Shown here in pieces: positions 52,868 through 61,839 of a DNA stretch of 64,000 nucleotides. Source of the DNA: Desulfovibrio gilichinskyi (GTDB taxonomy: Bacteria; Desulfobacterota; Desulfovibrionia; Desulfovibrionales; Desulfovibrionaceae); assembly GCF_900177375.1 (NCBI RefSeq), contig NZ_FWZU01000005.1, positions 124,001 through 188,000 on the forward strand, written 5' to 3'. Position numbers and translations under genes: made by a program. How positions within the stretch are numbered: position 1 is the first letter of the stretch; each line of letters starts with the position of its first letter. Under the pieces are notes generated by a model, which worked only from the letters and a program-made list of their open reading frames with translations, did not search any database and was not told where the DNA came from.

Positions 52868-54121
52868 ATGCCCGAGAATGCAAAAAAGACAGTACTTGTT
52901 GTTGAAAGCAGTCAGACACAGGTCCGTATTATAACTGATCATATCGAAAGTCTGACTTATTTTGATACAGTAACAGCTTCTTCGCTTGATCAGGTTGAAG
53001 AAATTCTTGAAACCAGTGGTGAGGATGTCTTTATTGCCGTTCTTAATTTGAATATCAAAGGAGCTCCGGACGGTGAGGCTGTAGATTATGTTCTTTCACG
53101 TAAGATCCCGTGTATTATTTTAACTTCAACTTACGATGAAAAAATCCGCAACCGGTTTATTGAAAAGAATGTGCTTGATTATTTCAACAAGGGAAATCGT
53201 AACGGCCTTGACGATATGGTTGATATGATCCGCAGAGTTCATTCAAACAGCGATGTTAAAGTTGTTGTTGCTGAAGATAACGGAACAGCCAGAAAAATTA
53301 TGTGTAAACTGTTGGAACGGCTCAATTTCAACGTTTTTGCCGCTGAGGACGGAGCCAAAGCTCTAGAGTATATCCGCGCTAATCCTGATGTGAAACTTCT
53401 GCTGACTGATTATGAAATGCCTGAGCTTGATGGGTTTGAACTTGTTGCGGAGGTTCGTAAAACTCATTTCAGAGATCAGTTGGCTATTCTCGGCGTTTCT
53501 GCTCATGACTCCGGTGCGATTACTGCTAAGTTTCTTAAGCTCGGAGCTAATGACTTTCTTAAAAAACCTTTTGAGGTGGAAGAGTTTTCATGGCGCGTCA
53601 CTAATAACCTCAATGAACTCGATCGTATCTCTTCAATCAAAGATGCCTACAGCCGTGACCCGCTGACCGGTTTCGGCAATATGAAGACTTTTCTTGAGCA
53701 GGGACGTGAACTCTTTGACAGCCTTAGTAAGCAGGAACGTACTCCCGTTTTAGCCGCATTTAATGTGGACAACCTGCTGGAAATAAACTCCCGGTTCGGA
53801 TGGGATGCAGGTTCTGCCGCTCTAAAAAAAGCTGCTGCGAATCTTGAGCAGCAGTCTCTCGGCTGGTTGCTTTCTGCCCGCTGGGATGGTGGATTTATTG
53901 TTTTGGCCGAAGATCCGGAAGTTTTGAAGAATGACCTCGTCGCAGCGCAGACAGGGTTTGCAAAGAGCGCAGTCGGTGTTGCGGGAGAAAGATTTAAAGC
54001 AACAGCGTCATTTGCCATTTGCAAAACAGGTGAAAACAATCTTGATGCGACTATGTCAAAAGTTGTTACCGTTCTTGTTAAAATGCAGTCCATCGGAGTG
54101 GATTCTTTCCGCTTTGTGTAA
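52868..54121 (+). CDS. Two-receiver protein with degenerate GGDEF domain
   Basis: A 417-aa signalling protein. Receiver 1 (residues 7-125) has Asn (N60 in VLNLNIKG) where the phospho-Asp is expected. Receiver 2 (130-250) keeps D181 (LLLTDYEMPELDGF) and K232-233 (KKPF). A GGDEF-like domain follows (DPLTGFGNMKTFLEQG, NVDNLLEINSRFGWDAGS), but the signature is RWDGGF (338-343), so diguanylate cyclase activity is unlikely. ATG at 52868 has GGAG eight bases upstream; one six codons earlier lacks a site. Likely a phosphorylation-controlled regulator or c-di-GMP effector. Confidence 0.8.
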   Translation: MPENAKKTVLVVESSQTQVRIITDHIESLTYFDTVTASSLDQVEEILETSGEDVFIAVLNLNIKGAPDGEAVDYVLSRKIPCIILTSTYDEKIRNRFIEKNVLDYFNKGNRNGLDDMVDMIRRVHSNSDVKVVVAEDNGTARKIMCKLLERLNFNVFAAEDGAKALEYIRANPDVKLLLTDYEMPELDGFELVAEVRKTHFRDQLAILGVSAHDSGAITAKFLKLGANDFLKKPFEVEEFSWRVTNNLNELDRISSIKDAYSRDPLTGFGNMKTFLEQGRELFDSLSKQERTPVLAAFNVDNLLEINSRFGWDAGSAALKKAAANLEQQSLGWLLSARWDGGFIVLAEDPEVLKNDLVAAQTGFAKSAVGVAGERFKATASFAICKTGENNLDATMSKVVTVLVKMQSIGVDSFRFV

Positions 54122-54130
54122 ACATAAATT

Positions 54131-54364
54131 ATGCTGATTCTAAAATGCGCCGCATGCCGGCGGAAGCTTTTAAAGTATTACAAGATAGGGCAGGGTGAAG
54201 TTCACCGCTGTCATAAAGAGCGGATTAAAAAAGTCTGGAATCTGGAGGAAAAGGGCGGGAAGATATTCTGCCCATGCGGTAATTCATACGGGATAGATCG
54301 CGGCTCATATTACACTATGGATAAGAAGTCTTTCACTTATTCAGGGACAAAAGAGAACAATTAA
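54131..54364 (+). CDS. Small zinc-ribbon-like protein
   Basis: A 77-aa basic protein with two cysteine pairs: CAAC (about residues 6-9) and CPCG (about 47-50), plus a C-H pair in between (RCHKER). This suggests a zinc ribbon. No named family recognised; similar small proteins occur beside COG4087-type HAD genes in related bacteria, an impression that needs a search. It ends four bases inside the convergent HAD gene. Confidence 0.6.
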   Translation: MLILKCAACRRKLLKYYKIGQGEVHRCHKERIKKVWNLEEKGGKIFCPCGNSYGIDRGSYYTMDKKSFTYSGTKENN

Positions 54365-54831
54365 TATCTTAACGTGGTCATGAGCCTTATAGGATGTGTA
54401 AAAAGTCCTAAGGCGTGAGCTATGTCAGAAGCCGCGATATCTGCAGAGCGTGCGGCAACCATAGACGTACATTCCGGCCCTGAGACCACAATTCCAAGGG
54501 CTGCTTCTTTCAGCATGAGTGCATCGTTGCGACCGTTTCCGATGCATGCACACTTCTCAGCTCCGACTGAATTTATATAATCCAGTTTGGCTTTGTCTTC
54601 TGACGTTCCGCTTATGATGTGTATTGAAACTGGAAGGTCGATCAAATTCTCTTCGCACTGCCCGAAAGTATCAGCTGTCAGCACATGAATTTCAATATCG
54701 ACGGATAGTTCTTTGATTATCTTACCTATTCCGGGCATGAGATTACCATCAAGAGCTATCGTGCCATTGTAATCCATAACAAGATGTTCAATGTTAAGTG
54801 GTCCAAAGCCCGGGATATTGAGACTGATCAT
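54361..54831 (-). CDS. HAD-superfamily hydrolase (COG4087, soluble P-type ATPase-like)
   Basis: A 156-aa HAD protein. Motif I is MDYNGTIALDG (nucleophile Asp, about residue 20), motif II is LTADTF, a lysine precedes (EDKAKLDYI), and motif III/IV is IGNGRNDALMLKEAALGI. The D-x-N-G-T form and lack of a cap domain match the soluble P-type-ATPase-like COG4087 group. Substrate unknown. Confidence 0.82.
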   Translation of the reverse strand: MISLNIPGFGPLNIEHLVMDYNGTIALDGNLMPGIGKIIKELSVDIEIHVLTADTFGQCEENLIDLPVSIHIISGTSEDKAKLDYINSVGAEKCACIGNGRNDALMLKEAALGIVVSGPECTSMVAARSADIAASDIAHALGLFTHPIRLMTTLRY

Positions 54832-54873
54832 GATCTGGTCCTTCCTATGCTCGAATTTCTTGGCTCTTAATAC

Positions 54874-56649
54874 CTAGATACTGGCATATCTTTCAATCTG
54901 TTTTTTGTATTCCAGAATGCCTTTTACTATCCCGTCGGCAATGTAACCAAGATATTTCTCTGACTTAAGCCTTGAAGACTCTGTTTTATTGGTAACATAT
55001 CCAAGTTCCACTAAAACAGAAGGCATTTTTGCTCCCATTAAAACATAGAAAGGGGCTTCACGCACTCCCTGGTCTTTTATAGGAAATTTCAGGCGGACAT
55101 TGGCTAAGGCTTTTTTATGAATGTTTTTGGCCAAGTCTTTGCTTTCTTTCATTTTTGAATTCAGCATAAGGTCTGTCAGGATAACCTGCAGATCACTGAT
55201 CCGTTTTGCGGAAATAGCATTTTCACGTGCTGCAACACGGACGGCATTGCGGTTGCGTGCAAGGTTGAGAGTATATGTTTCAAGACCGTTAATGTCTGAA
55301 TTGCGATGCGCGTTGCAATGGATGGATATAAACATATCCGCCTTTTTGATATTGGCCATAGCCGTGCGTTCTTCCAGAGGAATAAATACGTCTGTTGATC
55401 TGGTATAGAGGATATTAAATCCTGCTTTCTTCAACTTAGCAGCCAGAATTTTTGTAAAACGCAGATTGATATCTTTTTCTCTCAGTCCGTGCCCGCTTGC
55501 TCCAGGATCTTTTCCGCCGTGCCCAGGGTCGATCATGATTGTTTTAAAAGTCAGTCCCAGCTGTTCAAGCAGATCTCCTGCCATAGCTTTGCTGTTGGCC
55601 GGAGGAGTGTATTTTGTTGAAGTCTTAGCAGTTCTTTTTTGTTTTGCCGCGGGTGTGCTTGTTTTAGGCTGTTCGGCAGCTCCTTCTTCGGGAGCTTGTA
55701 CGTCAACAACCAGTCTGAAAGGGTTCTCAAGCGGGAAAATTTTATAATCCTGCATGGAGTTGAAATCCAGCACAACTCGAGTTGTACGCGGATCCCGCTG
55801 CGCGGAACGGATGTCTTTTAAAATTCCGTCAGCAACGTCGGTTGCTTTATTTACATCGTTACCAAGTATCGTGTTTTCCAGATCAATATAGAGTCTATGA
55901 GGACGGTTGACACTCTGATTCGGGTTTAAAAGCTGATAACGGAAGCGTACTTCGCCATCGAGGTCCAGAACAACCCGTGTGTACGAATCACTGCTGGTAT
56001 ATCTTACAGCCATGAGTTTAGCGCGTTTGCTTGATGACTCTTCTACTGCCGGAGCTGAAGCCGGAACGATGGTTCCTGATGGTTTCGCCTGTTCAGCGTT
56101 ATCCTGCTGTTTTTTCGAAAGGCCATTGCGATCCATGGAATCAAGTCTGGATCTTGCTCTGGAATACATGTCGGATTTGGAATATCGGTGGACGATTGTC
56201 AGGTAATCTGAATAAGCCAGATCTTTTTCATTCAGTTTTCTCAGTCTAATTTCAGCCCTTCTGAAAAGGCTGTCATCAGTCCAAGCGTGGGAGGGGAAAT
56301 TCGCGACCATCCGGCCATAATAATCAACTGCTTTTCTTAAATCACTTTCCAGTCCACTGTGGTAACCCAACTCTTCATATGATCTGCCGAGATAATATAG
56401 AGATTTAGGCGCGTATTCTCCGCGTGGGGATCTTTTAAACACATTTCTAAACTTTTTAGCGACGTTGTCCCATTCCGAGCGATATTTGGATTTTTCGCTG
56501 TTTTTTGTCAGCGCATGGAATTGTTTCCATGCAATGGTAAATTCGTCTTTAATGCTCGCTCCGAATGCACGAGCAGGAGTTACCGAAACAAGAAGTCCGG
56601 CAAGAAGGAGGCCCATCACTAAGTTTTGAAAAAATATTTTGCGCATCAT
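54874..56649 (-). CDS. N-acetylmuramoyl-L-alanine amidase with AMIN domain
   Basis: A 591-aa exported protein: signal peptide (residues 1-28, ending PARAFG), a TPR-like helical region (about 30-170; AKKFRNVFKRSPRGEYAPKSLYYLGRSYEELG-like repeats), an AMIN domain (about 210-310) and a C-terminal Amidase_3 zinc domain with IDPGHGGKDPGASG, LREKDINL, MFISIHCNAHRN and LVELGYVTN. It splits daughter-cell peptidoglycan in the periplasm. The TPR-like N-terminal addition is typical of deltaproteobacterial AmiC-like proteins. Divergent from glpX. Confidence 0.9.
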   Translation of the reverse strand: MMRKIFFQNLVMGLLLAGLLVSVTPARAFGASIKDEFTIAWKQFHALTKNSEKSKYRSEWDNVAKKFRNVFKRSPRGEYAPKSLYYLGRSYEELGYHSGLESDLRKAVDYYGRMVANFPSHAWTDDSLFRRAEIRLRKLNEKDLAYSDYLTIVHRYSKSDMYSRARSRLDSMDRNGLSKKQQDNAEQAKPSGTIVPASAPAVEESSSKRAKLMAVRYTSSDSYTRVVLDLDGEVRFRYQLLNPNQSVNRPHRLYIDLENTILGNDVNKATDVADGILKDIRSAQRDPRTTRVVLDFNSMQDYKIFPLENPFRLVVDVQAPEEGAAEQPKTSTPAAKQKRTAKTSTKYTPPANSKAMAGDLLEQLGLTFKTIMIDPGHGGKDPGASGHGLREKDINLRFTKILAAKLKKAGFNILYTRSTDVFIPLEERTAMANIKKADMFISIHCNAHRNSDINGLETYTLNLARNRNAVRVAARENAISAKRISDLQVILTDLMLNSKMKESKDLAKNIHKKALANVRLKFPIKDQGVREAPFYVLMGAKMPSVLVELGYVTNKTESSRLKSEKYLGYIADGIVKGILEYKKQIERYASI

Positions 56650-56931
56650 TTTATATAAGTATTGGTTTTTTATTAGTTATCATATGTTTTTATTTAAGTT
56701 AGATTTATATGTGTTTGGTCTAAAAAAAGTTTAGATGTTCTCTTAATAAGCTTGCATCGGCTAAAAATCAACCATGGATATATTGAGATGATAAAATGTG
56801 TTAGCAGAAGGTGATTTCTATACTTTTATGAGTAATTATGGAAAACTGGACTGGCCTCATTTTTTATGTAATTGGCATGACTGTTGTCGGTAAAATCGAA
56901 ACAATCAAACATTCATTTTGGAGATAGGCGA

Positions 56932-57915
56932 ATGGAAGCTCCTCAGAGAAATTTAGCTCTTGATCTTGTCCGTGTAACCGAAGCGGCTGCACTGGCCTCC
57001 GCCAGATGGCTCGGACGCGGCGATAAGAATGCCGGTGATCAGGCTGCCGTTGATGCAATGCGTCTCAGCTTTAACAGTCTTGCAATCTGCGGTACTGTTG
57101 TCATCGGTGAGGGTGAGAAAGATCATGCCCCCATGCTATATAATGGTGAAAAACTGGGTGCAGGCGAAGGGCCGGGGATGGACGTTGCTGTTGATCCGGT
57201 AGAAGGAACCAACCTTCTTGCTTACGGCCGTCCAAATGCTATTTCTGTCGTGGGTGTTGCTCCTACAGGCATGATGCTTGATCCGGGGCCTAGTTTTTAT
57301 ATGCAGAAGCTAGTTGTTCCAACTGCTGCAAGAAATATGGTTGATATCAATGCACCGGTTAAGGATAACCTTCATAAGATCGCAAAAGCTCTTAATAAAG
57401 ATGTTGATGATCTAGTTGTTTTTGTTCTTGAAAAACCTCGTCATCATGGCCTTATTCAAGAAATTCGTGATGCCGGAGCTAGAATTCAGTTGCACACTGA
57501 CGGTGACGTTGCCGGAGCACTTATGGTCGTTGACCCCCGTTGCCAGGTTGATGTTATGATGGGAACCGGCGGAACTCCTGAAGGTGTTCTTGCTGCTTGC
57601 GCCATCAGAATCATGGGCGGAGAAATGTTCGCCAGATTCGATCCTCAGTCCGAAAATGAAAAGAGAGCTATGGAAGAGCAGGGCTATGATCTGCGTGACA
57701 TTATGACCGTTAATGATCTTGTCAAAAGTGATGATATTTTCTTTTCCGCAACAGGTATTTCAGGCGGCACATTTTTGCGCGGAGTACGTTACCTCGGTTA
57801 CGGAGCGGAAACAACTTCGCTTGTAATGCGCGGTAAAACAGGAACTGTTCGCCAGATTGAAGCTGTTCATACATGGGATAAGCTGATGAAAATCAGCGCA
57901 GTGAAATACGACTAG
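56932..57915 (+). CDS. glpX: Class II fructose-1,6-bisphosphatase
   Basis: A 327-aa GlpX enzyme. Key parts are RNLALDLVRVTEAAALAS, VIGEGEKDHAPML (metal site), VDPVEGTNLLAYG (Asp-rich site), GGTPEGVLAACAI and MRGKTGTVRQIE. It removes the 1-phosphate in gluconeogenesis. ATG at 56932 is supported by GGAG nine bases upstream; the frame extends sixteen codons further but without family-like sequence. The 282-bp gap upstream should hold promoters for glpX and the divergent amidase. Confidence 0.94.
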   Translation: MEAPQRNLALDLVRVTEAAALASARWLGRGDKNAGDQAAVDAMRLSFNSLAICGTVVIGEGEKDHAPMLYNGEKLGAGEGPGMDVAVDPVEGTNLLAYGRPNAISVVGVAPTGMMLDPGPSFYMQKLVVPTAARNMVDINAPVKDNLHKIAKALNKDVDDLVVFVLEKPRHHGLIQEIRDAGARIQLHTDGDVAGALMVVDPRCQVDVMMGTGGTPEGVLAACAIRIMGGEMFARFDPQSENEKRAMEEQGYDLRDIMTVNDLVKSDDIFFSATGISGGTFLRGVRYLGYGAETTSLVMRGKTGTVRQIEAVHTWDKLMKISAVKYD

Positions 57916-57949
57916 CAGTTTTTGTACAAAAGATTGAAGTTTTATAGCA

Positions 57950-57987
57950 AACGGCCCTGATATTGTATTCAGGGCCGTTTTTATTTT
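57950..57987 (+). terminator. Intrinsic terminator of glpX
   Basis: Eleven-base-pair perfect stem (57950-57960 with 57969-57979, AACGGCCCTGA) with an eight-base loop, followed by TTTATTTT. It stands 35 bases after the glpX stop and could also serve the convergent small gene. Confidence 0.88.
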
Positions 57988-57993
57988 AAGCGG

Positions 57994-58233
57994 TTAAGAT
58001 TCAACTCCATCTAATTTCTCACAGATTATTCCTGAATCTTCAGGGCTGGATGCGGAGTTCAGTTCCTTGCTTTCCCCGTGACAGGAAACTCCGTCAGGTC
58101 TGATTTGTACGTATCCTGCGGAAAGAACTTTTGTGTATGGAATTTGTTCTCTGAATTCAAGAAAACCGATACGGTTAGGGAACAAAATAGGAAGAGCTTC
58201 ACCCGAAAAGTCCTCGAACATAATGTATTTCAT
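57994..58233 (-). CDS. Small hypothetical protein
   Basis: A 79-aa product beginning MKYIMFEDFSGEALPILFP, with AAGGA seven bases before the ATG at 58233. It has a region YTKVLSAGYVQI and a serine/glutamate-rich tail. No family recognised; the cytoplasmic, mixed strand content suggests a small conserved Desulfovibrio-type protein. An upstream extension of forty codons exists but lacks a start site. Confidence 0.6.
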   Translation of the reverse strand: MKYIMFEDFSGEALPILFPNRIGFLEFREQIPYTKVLSAGYVQIRPDGVSCHGESKELNSASSPEDSGIICEKLDGVES

Positions 58234-58412
58234 GATATTTCCTTTTTGCTGTGCTTCGCCGCAATGTATTATTCTTTGAGTGTATTCCGTAATTATTATA
58301 AACTTGATCCGTGAGGTTGCAGGCTGCGACAGTTGCCCATAATCTTCTAACATACTATAGCCATATATCTGTCAGATCAAGAGCTGCTTATCAACAGTTT
58401 CGGAGGATTTAA

Positions 58413-58811
58413 ATGAAAGACGAAGTAAAAGAACCGGTTCCGCTTGATACCAACAGTCTTGCTGTCATGAGAACGGTGCTTGCAAATGAACGAACCTTTC
58501 TTGCCTGGTGCCGTACAGCTCTCGGGCTTCTGGGATTCGGCTTTGTTCTTGAAAAAGCAGGTCTTTATTTGCGACACTTAATTCCTGATATTGATCCGCA
58601 TTTATCAAAGGATTTAGGAGTGCTCAGCCTTTTTGCCCTTCTTTCAGGGCTGCTGGTACTTATAGGAGCGGCGTGGAGATTTTTCAGTATCGAAAAACAG
58701 ATCGGGTCAAATCTTGGCAGAATGACTCCGGTTCCTGAAGTGCTGGTTTTGCTTGCAGTTGCACTTGTACTGATTGTAAGTGTCTTCTCCGGCAACATGC
58801 TTTTTAATTAG
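58413..58811 (+). CDS. DUF202-family membrane protein
   Basis: A 132-aa protein of the DUF202/YidH group: conserved LANERTFLAWCRTALGLLGFGF (about residues 24-45, split over the first helix), then two further helices (about 69-88 and 108-128). Function of the family is unknown; related proteins sit in the inner membrane. It ends 31 bases before the GT9 gene. Confidence 0.85.
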   Translation: MKDEVKEPVPLDTNSLAVMRTVLANERTFLAWCRTALGLLGFGFVLEKAGLYLRHLIPDIDPHLSKDLGVLSLFALLSGLLVLIGAAWRFFSIEKQIGSNLGRMTPVPEVLVLLAVALVLIVSVFSGNMLFN

Positions 58812-58842
58812 AAATAAAAAAGTTTTACAATATAGATTGTTA

Positions 58843-59898
58843 ATGAAAGATAATTATAGAAAAATTGCTCTATGGCAGACTGCATTCCTTGGAGACGCGG
58901 TACTTACATTGCCTTTTATCAAAGCTCTTTCACTGCGTTTTCCAGAAGCTGAAATTCATCTTTTTGTGCGCAAAGGGGTTGAGCCGCTTTTTGAATCGCA
59001 AAAGGAACTCACCGCTGTTCACGGGTTTGCCAAGCGTGGCAATCAAAAAGGTATGGGAGCCGCTTTTCGATTTGGAAGGGAGCTAGGAACGCAGGGATTT
59101 GACCTTTGGATATCAGCTCATACAAGCATGCGTTCCGCTGTTATCAGCATGGCTACAGGAATTCCTGATCGTATCGGATATGATAAGCCTTGGTTCAATC
59201 GGTTTGCTTACACACAAGTGGTCAAGCGAAGGTTTGATCAGTTTGAGGAAGTTGAGAGATTGCTGGCTCTCGGGTTGCCTTTAGGGATCAGCGGAATTGC
59301 TCCGGCTTTTGAACTTAATCTGCCGGAAGTCGCAATCGAAGAAGCTTCGACTTTTTTTGAAAAAATTTCTGATGCGCCTGTAATAGGTTTTCACCCCGGT
59401 TCAACTTGGGAAACGAAGAAATGGCCTGAGTATAATTTTGCGGCAATTATTGCAAAATCTCTGGAGGCCGGTTTTCGGGTTGTTTTATTCGGCGGTCCCG
59501 GAGAAGAGATGATCTGTTCTAGAATTGCAGAAAAATCCGGCAGAGAAGATGAAATAATCAATCTTGCCGGAAAATTAAATCTTCCTAAGCTTGCAGCCTA
59601 CATTAAGAATCTGGACGTATATATCAGTAACGATTCAGGGCCGATGCATATTGCATGGGTTCAGGATGTACCTTTGATCGCTCTTTTCGGGCCAACTGTC
59701 CGTCAATTCGGTTTTTTCCCACGAGGTGATAACTCGACTGTGCTGGAATCGCCTGAAATTTTGGATTGCAAACCTTGCGGTCTTCATGGCGGGCGGAAAT
59801 GTCCTGAAATCCACCATAAATGTATGACAAATATAACAGTTGAAATGGTCTGGTCGGAAATTTTAAAAAAAGTGGAAATTCGGGGGAACAACCGTTGA
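58843..59898 (+). CDS. Lipopolysaccharide heptosyltransferase family (GT9)
   Basis: A 351-aa GT9 protein with RKIALWQTAFLGDAVLTLP (N-terminal acceptor side), FHPGSTWETKKWP and VYISNDSGPMHIAWVQDVPLIALFG (about residues 253-277), the ADP-heptose-binding signature. GT9 enzymes add heptose to the LPS inner core. ATG at 58843 has no strong Shine-Dalgarno, but the earlier in-frame start overlaps DUF202 and is not family-like. It overlaps the following lipoprotein gene by four bases. Confidence 0.88.
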   Translation: MKDNYRKIALWQTAFLGDAVLTLPFIKALSLRFPEAEIHLFVRKGVEPLFESQKELTAVHGFAKRGNQKGMGAAFRFGRELGTQGFDLWISAHTSMRSAVISMATGIPDRIGYDKPWFNRFAYTQVVKRRFDQFEEVERLLALGLPLGISGIAPAFELNLPEVAIEEASTFFEKISDAPVIGFHPGSTWETKKWPEYNFAAIIAKSLEAGFRVVLFGGPGEEMICSRIAEKSGREDEIINLAGKLNLPKLAAYIKNLDVYISNDSGPMHIAWVQDVPLIALFGPTVRQFGFFPRGDNSTVLESPEILDCKPCGLHGGRKCPEIHHKCMTNITVEMVWSEILKKVEIRGNNR

Positions 59899-61751
59899 TA
59901 AGGAAATTGAAATGGATTTCTTTGCCGCTTCTTTTTATTCTTGCTTCCTTTTTGCTCGGCGGTTGCAAGCTGCGAACTTTTCAGCAAAATGTTCAGGTTG
60001 CTCCTGCTGTTCAAGTTCTGCCTGTAAAAATTTCAACGGCGCAGATGACTGAGCAAAAGAAAAGCATAATTGTTTTTACTGACGAATTTAAGCAGGCTGC
60101 TCATTTTTTTTCATATCTCCATAGGGAATACGAGGGAGTTGATTCTGTTCTTATAAAAATAGGAACGATGAACGGAACAGAAGAATCCCGAAGTGCTGTA
60201 TCTCGGGATATTCAAAGCAAAATTTCTGAATTGAATAAGGGCGATGGTATAATGGCAGTCCTTATTCTGGGTAATAAATCTATTATTCCTGCTTTAAAAT
60301 TTAAAGCAGGTGATGGCGGCACAATTTATTCTTCTGATTATGGATATGGCGGTATTGCAGATTCTCCTGAAAATGTTTTGCCTGTGGGTAGAATTCCTGC
60401 CGGAAATAATTCCGAGGCGATGATTGTTGCTCAGAAATATGAGCGGTGGTATCAAGATCGTGCTTTTCGCCCGGCTTGGCCTGTTTCGTTTATAGGCGGT
60501 GAAGGGTTTTCTAAAAATGATCTTTCTGATCCTGAACTCTTGTTTTTCAGCTTGCAGGAAGAAGGCATGGCCGGACCGGAGGCTATCCGCTATCTCGGCG
60601 GAGCCGGAGGCTGCCTGCCCGAGAGGCTTCGCCAAAGTTTTGCCGATGACGATGTCTCCGTTCAGTGGTTGGCTTTAAAGTCTGTATCTGACGGTTTTAG
60701 AGTAGGGAACGGCACTTTGCTTACTTCGGATATTTTAAATCTGGATTACAAACCCGGATTGCCTATCGTTCTTAATCCTTCGTGTGAGGTTGCGCTTGGT
60801 AATTCCACCGTGACACCGGCTGAAGCCATGATACTCTCAAAGGGTGCTGGGCTGGCCGTTATGGGCGGATGCGGTGACGGCGGAAAAGTCACAGCTGAAC
60901 TTGATGACGGATGTATTTCACGTGTTTATCTGGATGGCACTTCACGTCTTCTTGTTGAATTTCATAAAGCGTATTTCAGCGGGAAATACAGGATTGCAGA
61001 GGCCCTTGCGGAAGCTCGCGCCCAGTTTGTTCAGAATAGTCGCCGCGGTGATGATTTGGGGCCGATATATGATATGATTTTTTATGGTGATCCTGTAATG
61101 AGTCTTCCGCTTCCTGTGCGCACAGAATCTCCTGCTTATACTGGGTTGAAACCTATCACCAAGCCTGAATTTCCAAAAGGTGTAGCTGTTTTTTACGCCA
61201 ACGCCACGATTTCTTTTGCTATGGAAGAGGGCGGTATTTATCCAGGAGTTCAGGTGAATGTTGTGGACCGGAAAACCGGTAAAACAGTTTCTTCTATGAA
61301 AGTGCTTGAAGACGACGTTTTTAATTTTTCATCTGACAGCGAAGGCAGCTATTTAATTTATTCCAGACCTCTTGACGGACCGATAGCATGGCAGTTTTTT
61401 GATATTTATAAAAACAAAAACAGTCCGGTAGACCTCGTCCATTCAGATACCCGGAAGACATCAATTAAAGTGGACCCTGTCGTTAAATCCGGTATTGAAC
61501 CGATCCTCTATTCTGTGCAGGTCAGTTCGAACAGACGTGAATCTTCTGCCTTAAAGGTCAGAAAGAGTTTGACCAAGAAAGGATACTCCTCTGCATATGT
61601 GGTGACTGTTCCGTCTTCCCACAACAGACCTTGGTATTGTGTCCGTTTCGGAGAGTTCAATTCATGGGCTGATGCAGTTGAGGCTTCAGCTAAGTATGAA
61701 AAAAATGAACAGGCGGATGTAAAGATCGTCAGATGCCGCAAGGGTAGCTGA
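59895..61751 (+). CDS. Lipoprotein with C25-peptidase-like and SPOR domains
   Basis: A 618-aa protein starting at TTG. Lipobox FLLGGC (C24). Residues about 55-400 resemble the C25 (gingipain-type) fold: VGRIPAGNNSEA, then VGNGTLLTSD where C25 enzymes have G-H-G, and NPSCEVALGN with a cysteine (C297) at the expected nucleophile place, followed by FYGDPVMSLPL. The catalytic His is therefore N272. The C-terminus (about 535-612, YSVQVSSNRRESSALKVRKSL) is a SPOR domain that binds denuded peptidoglycan. It might be an inactive cell-wall-located protein or a variant protease. Confidence 0.72.
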   Translation: MIRKLKWISLPLLFILASFLLGGCKLRTFQQNVQVAPAVQVLPVKISTAQMTEQKKSIIVFTDEFKQAAHFFSYLHREYEGVDSVLIKIGTMNGTEESRSAVSRDIQSKISELNKGDGIMAVLILGNKSIIPALKFKAGDGGTIYSSDYGYGGIADSPENVLPVGRIPAGNNSEAMIVAQKYERWYQDRAFRPAWPVSFIGGEGFSKNDLSDPELLFFSLQEEGMAGPEAIRYLGGAGGCLPERLRQSFADDDVSVQWLALKSVSDGFRVGNGTLLTSDILNLDYKPGLPIVLNPSCEVALGNSTVTPAEAMILSKGAGLAVMGGCGDGGKVTAELDDGCISRVYLDGTSRLLVEFHKAYFSGKYRIAEALAEARAQFVQNSRRGDDLGPIYDMIFYGDPVMSLPLPVRTESPAYTGLKPITKPEFPKGVAVFYANATISFAMEEGGIYPGVQVNVVDRKTGKTVSSMKVLEDDVFNFSSDSEGSYLIYSRPLDGPIAWQFFDIYKNKNSPVDLVHSDTRKTSIKVDPVVKSGIEPILYSVQVSSNRRESSALKVRKSLTKKGYSSAYVVTVPSSHNRPWYCVRFGEFNSWADAVEASAKYEKNEQADVKIVRCRKGS

Positions 61752-61839
61752 TTTTAATAATATACTAAGCTCCTGCAAAATTATAAATTCTATACACGCA
61801 ACTTTGTTGTGCGCGAAGTTATTTTTTTGAAATTTATAT

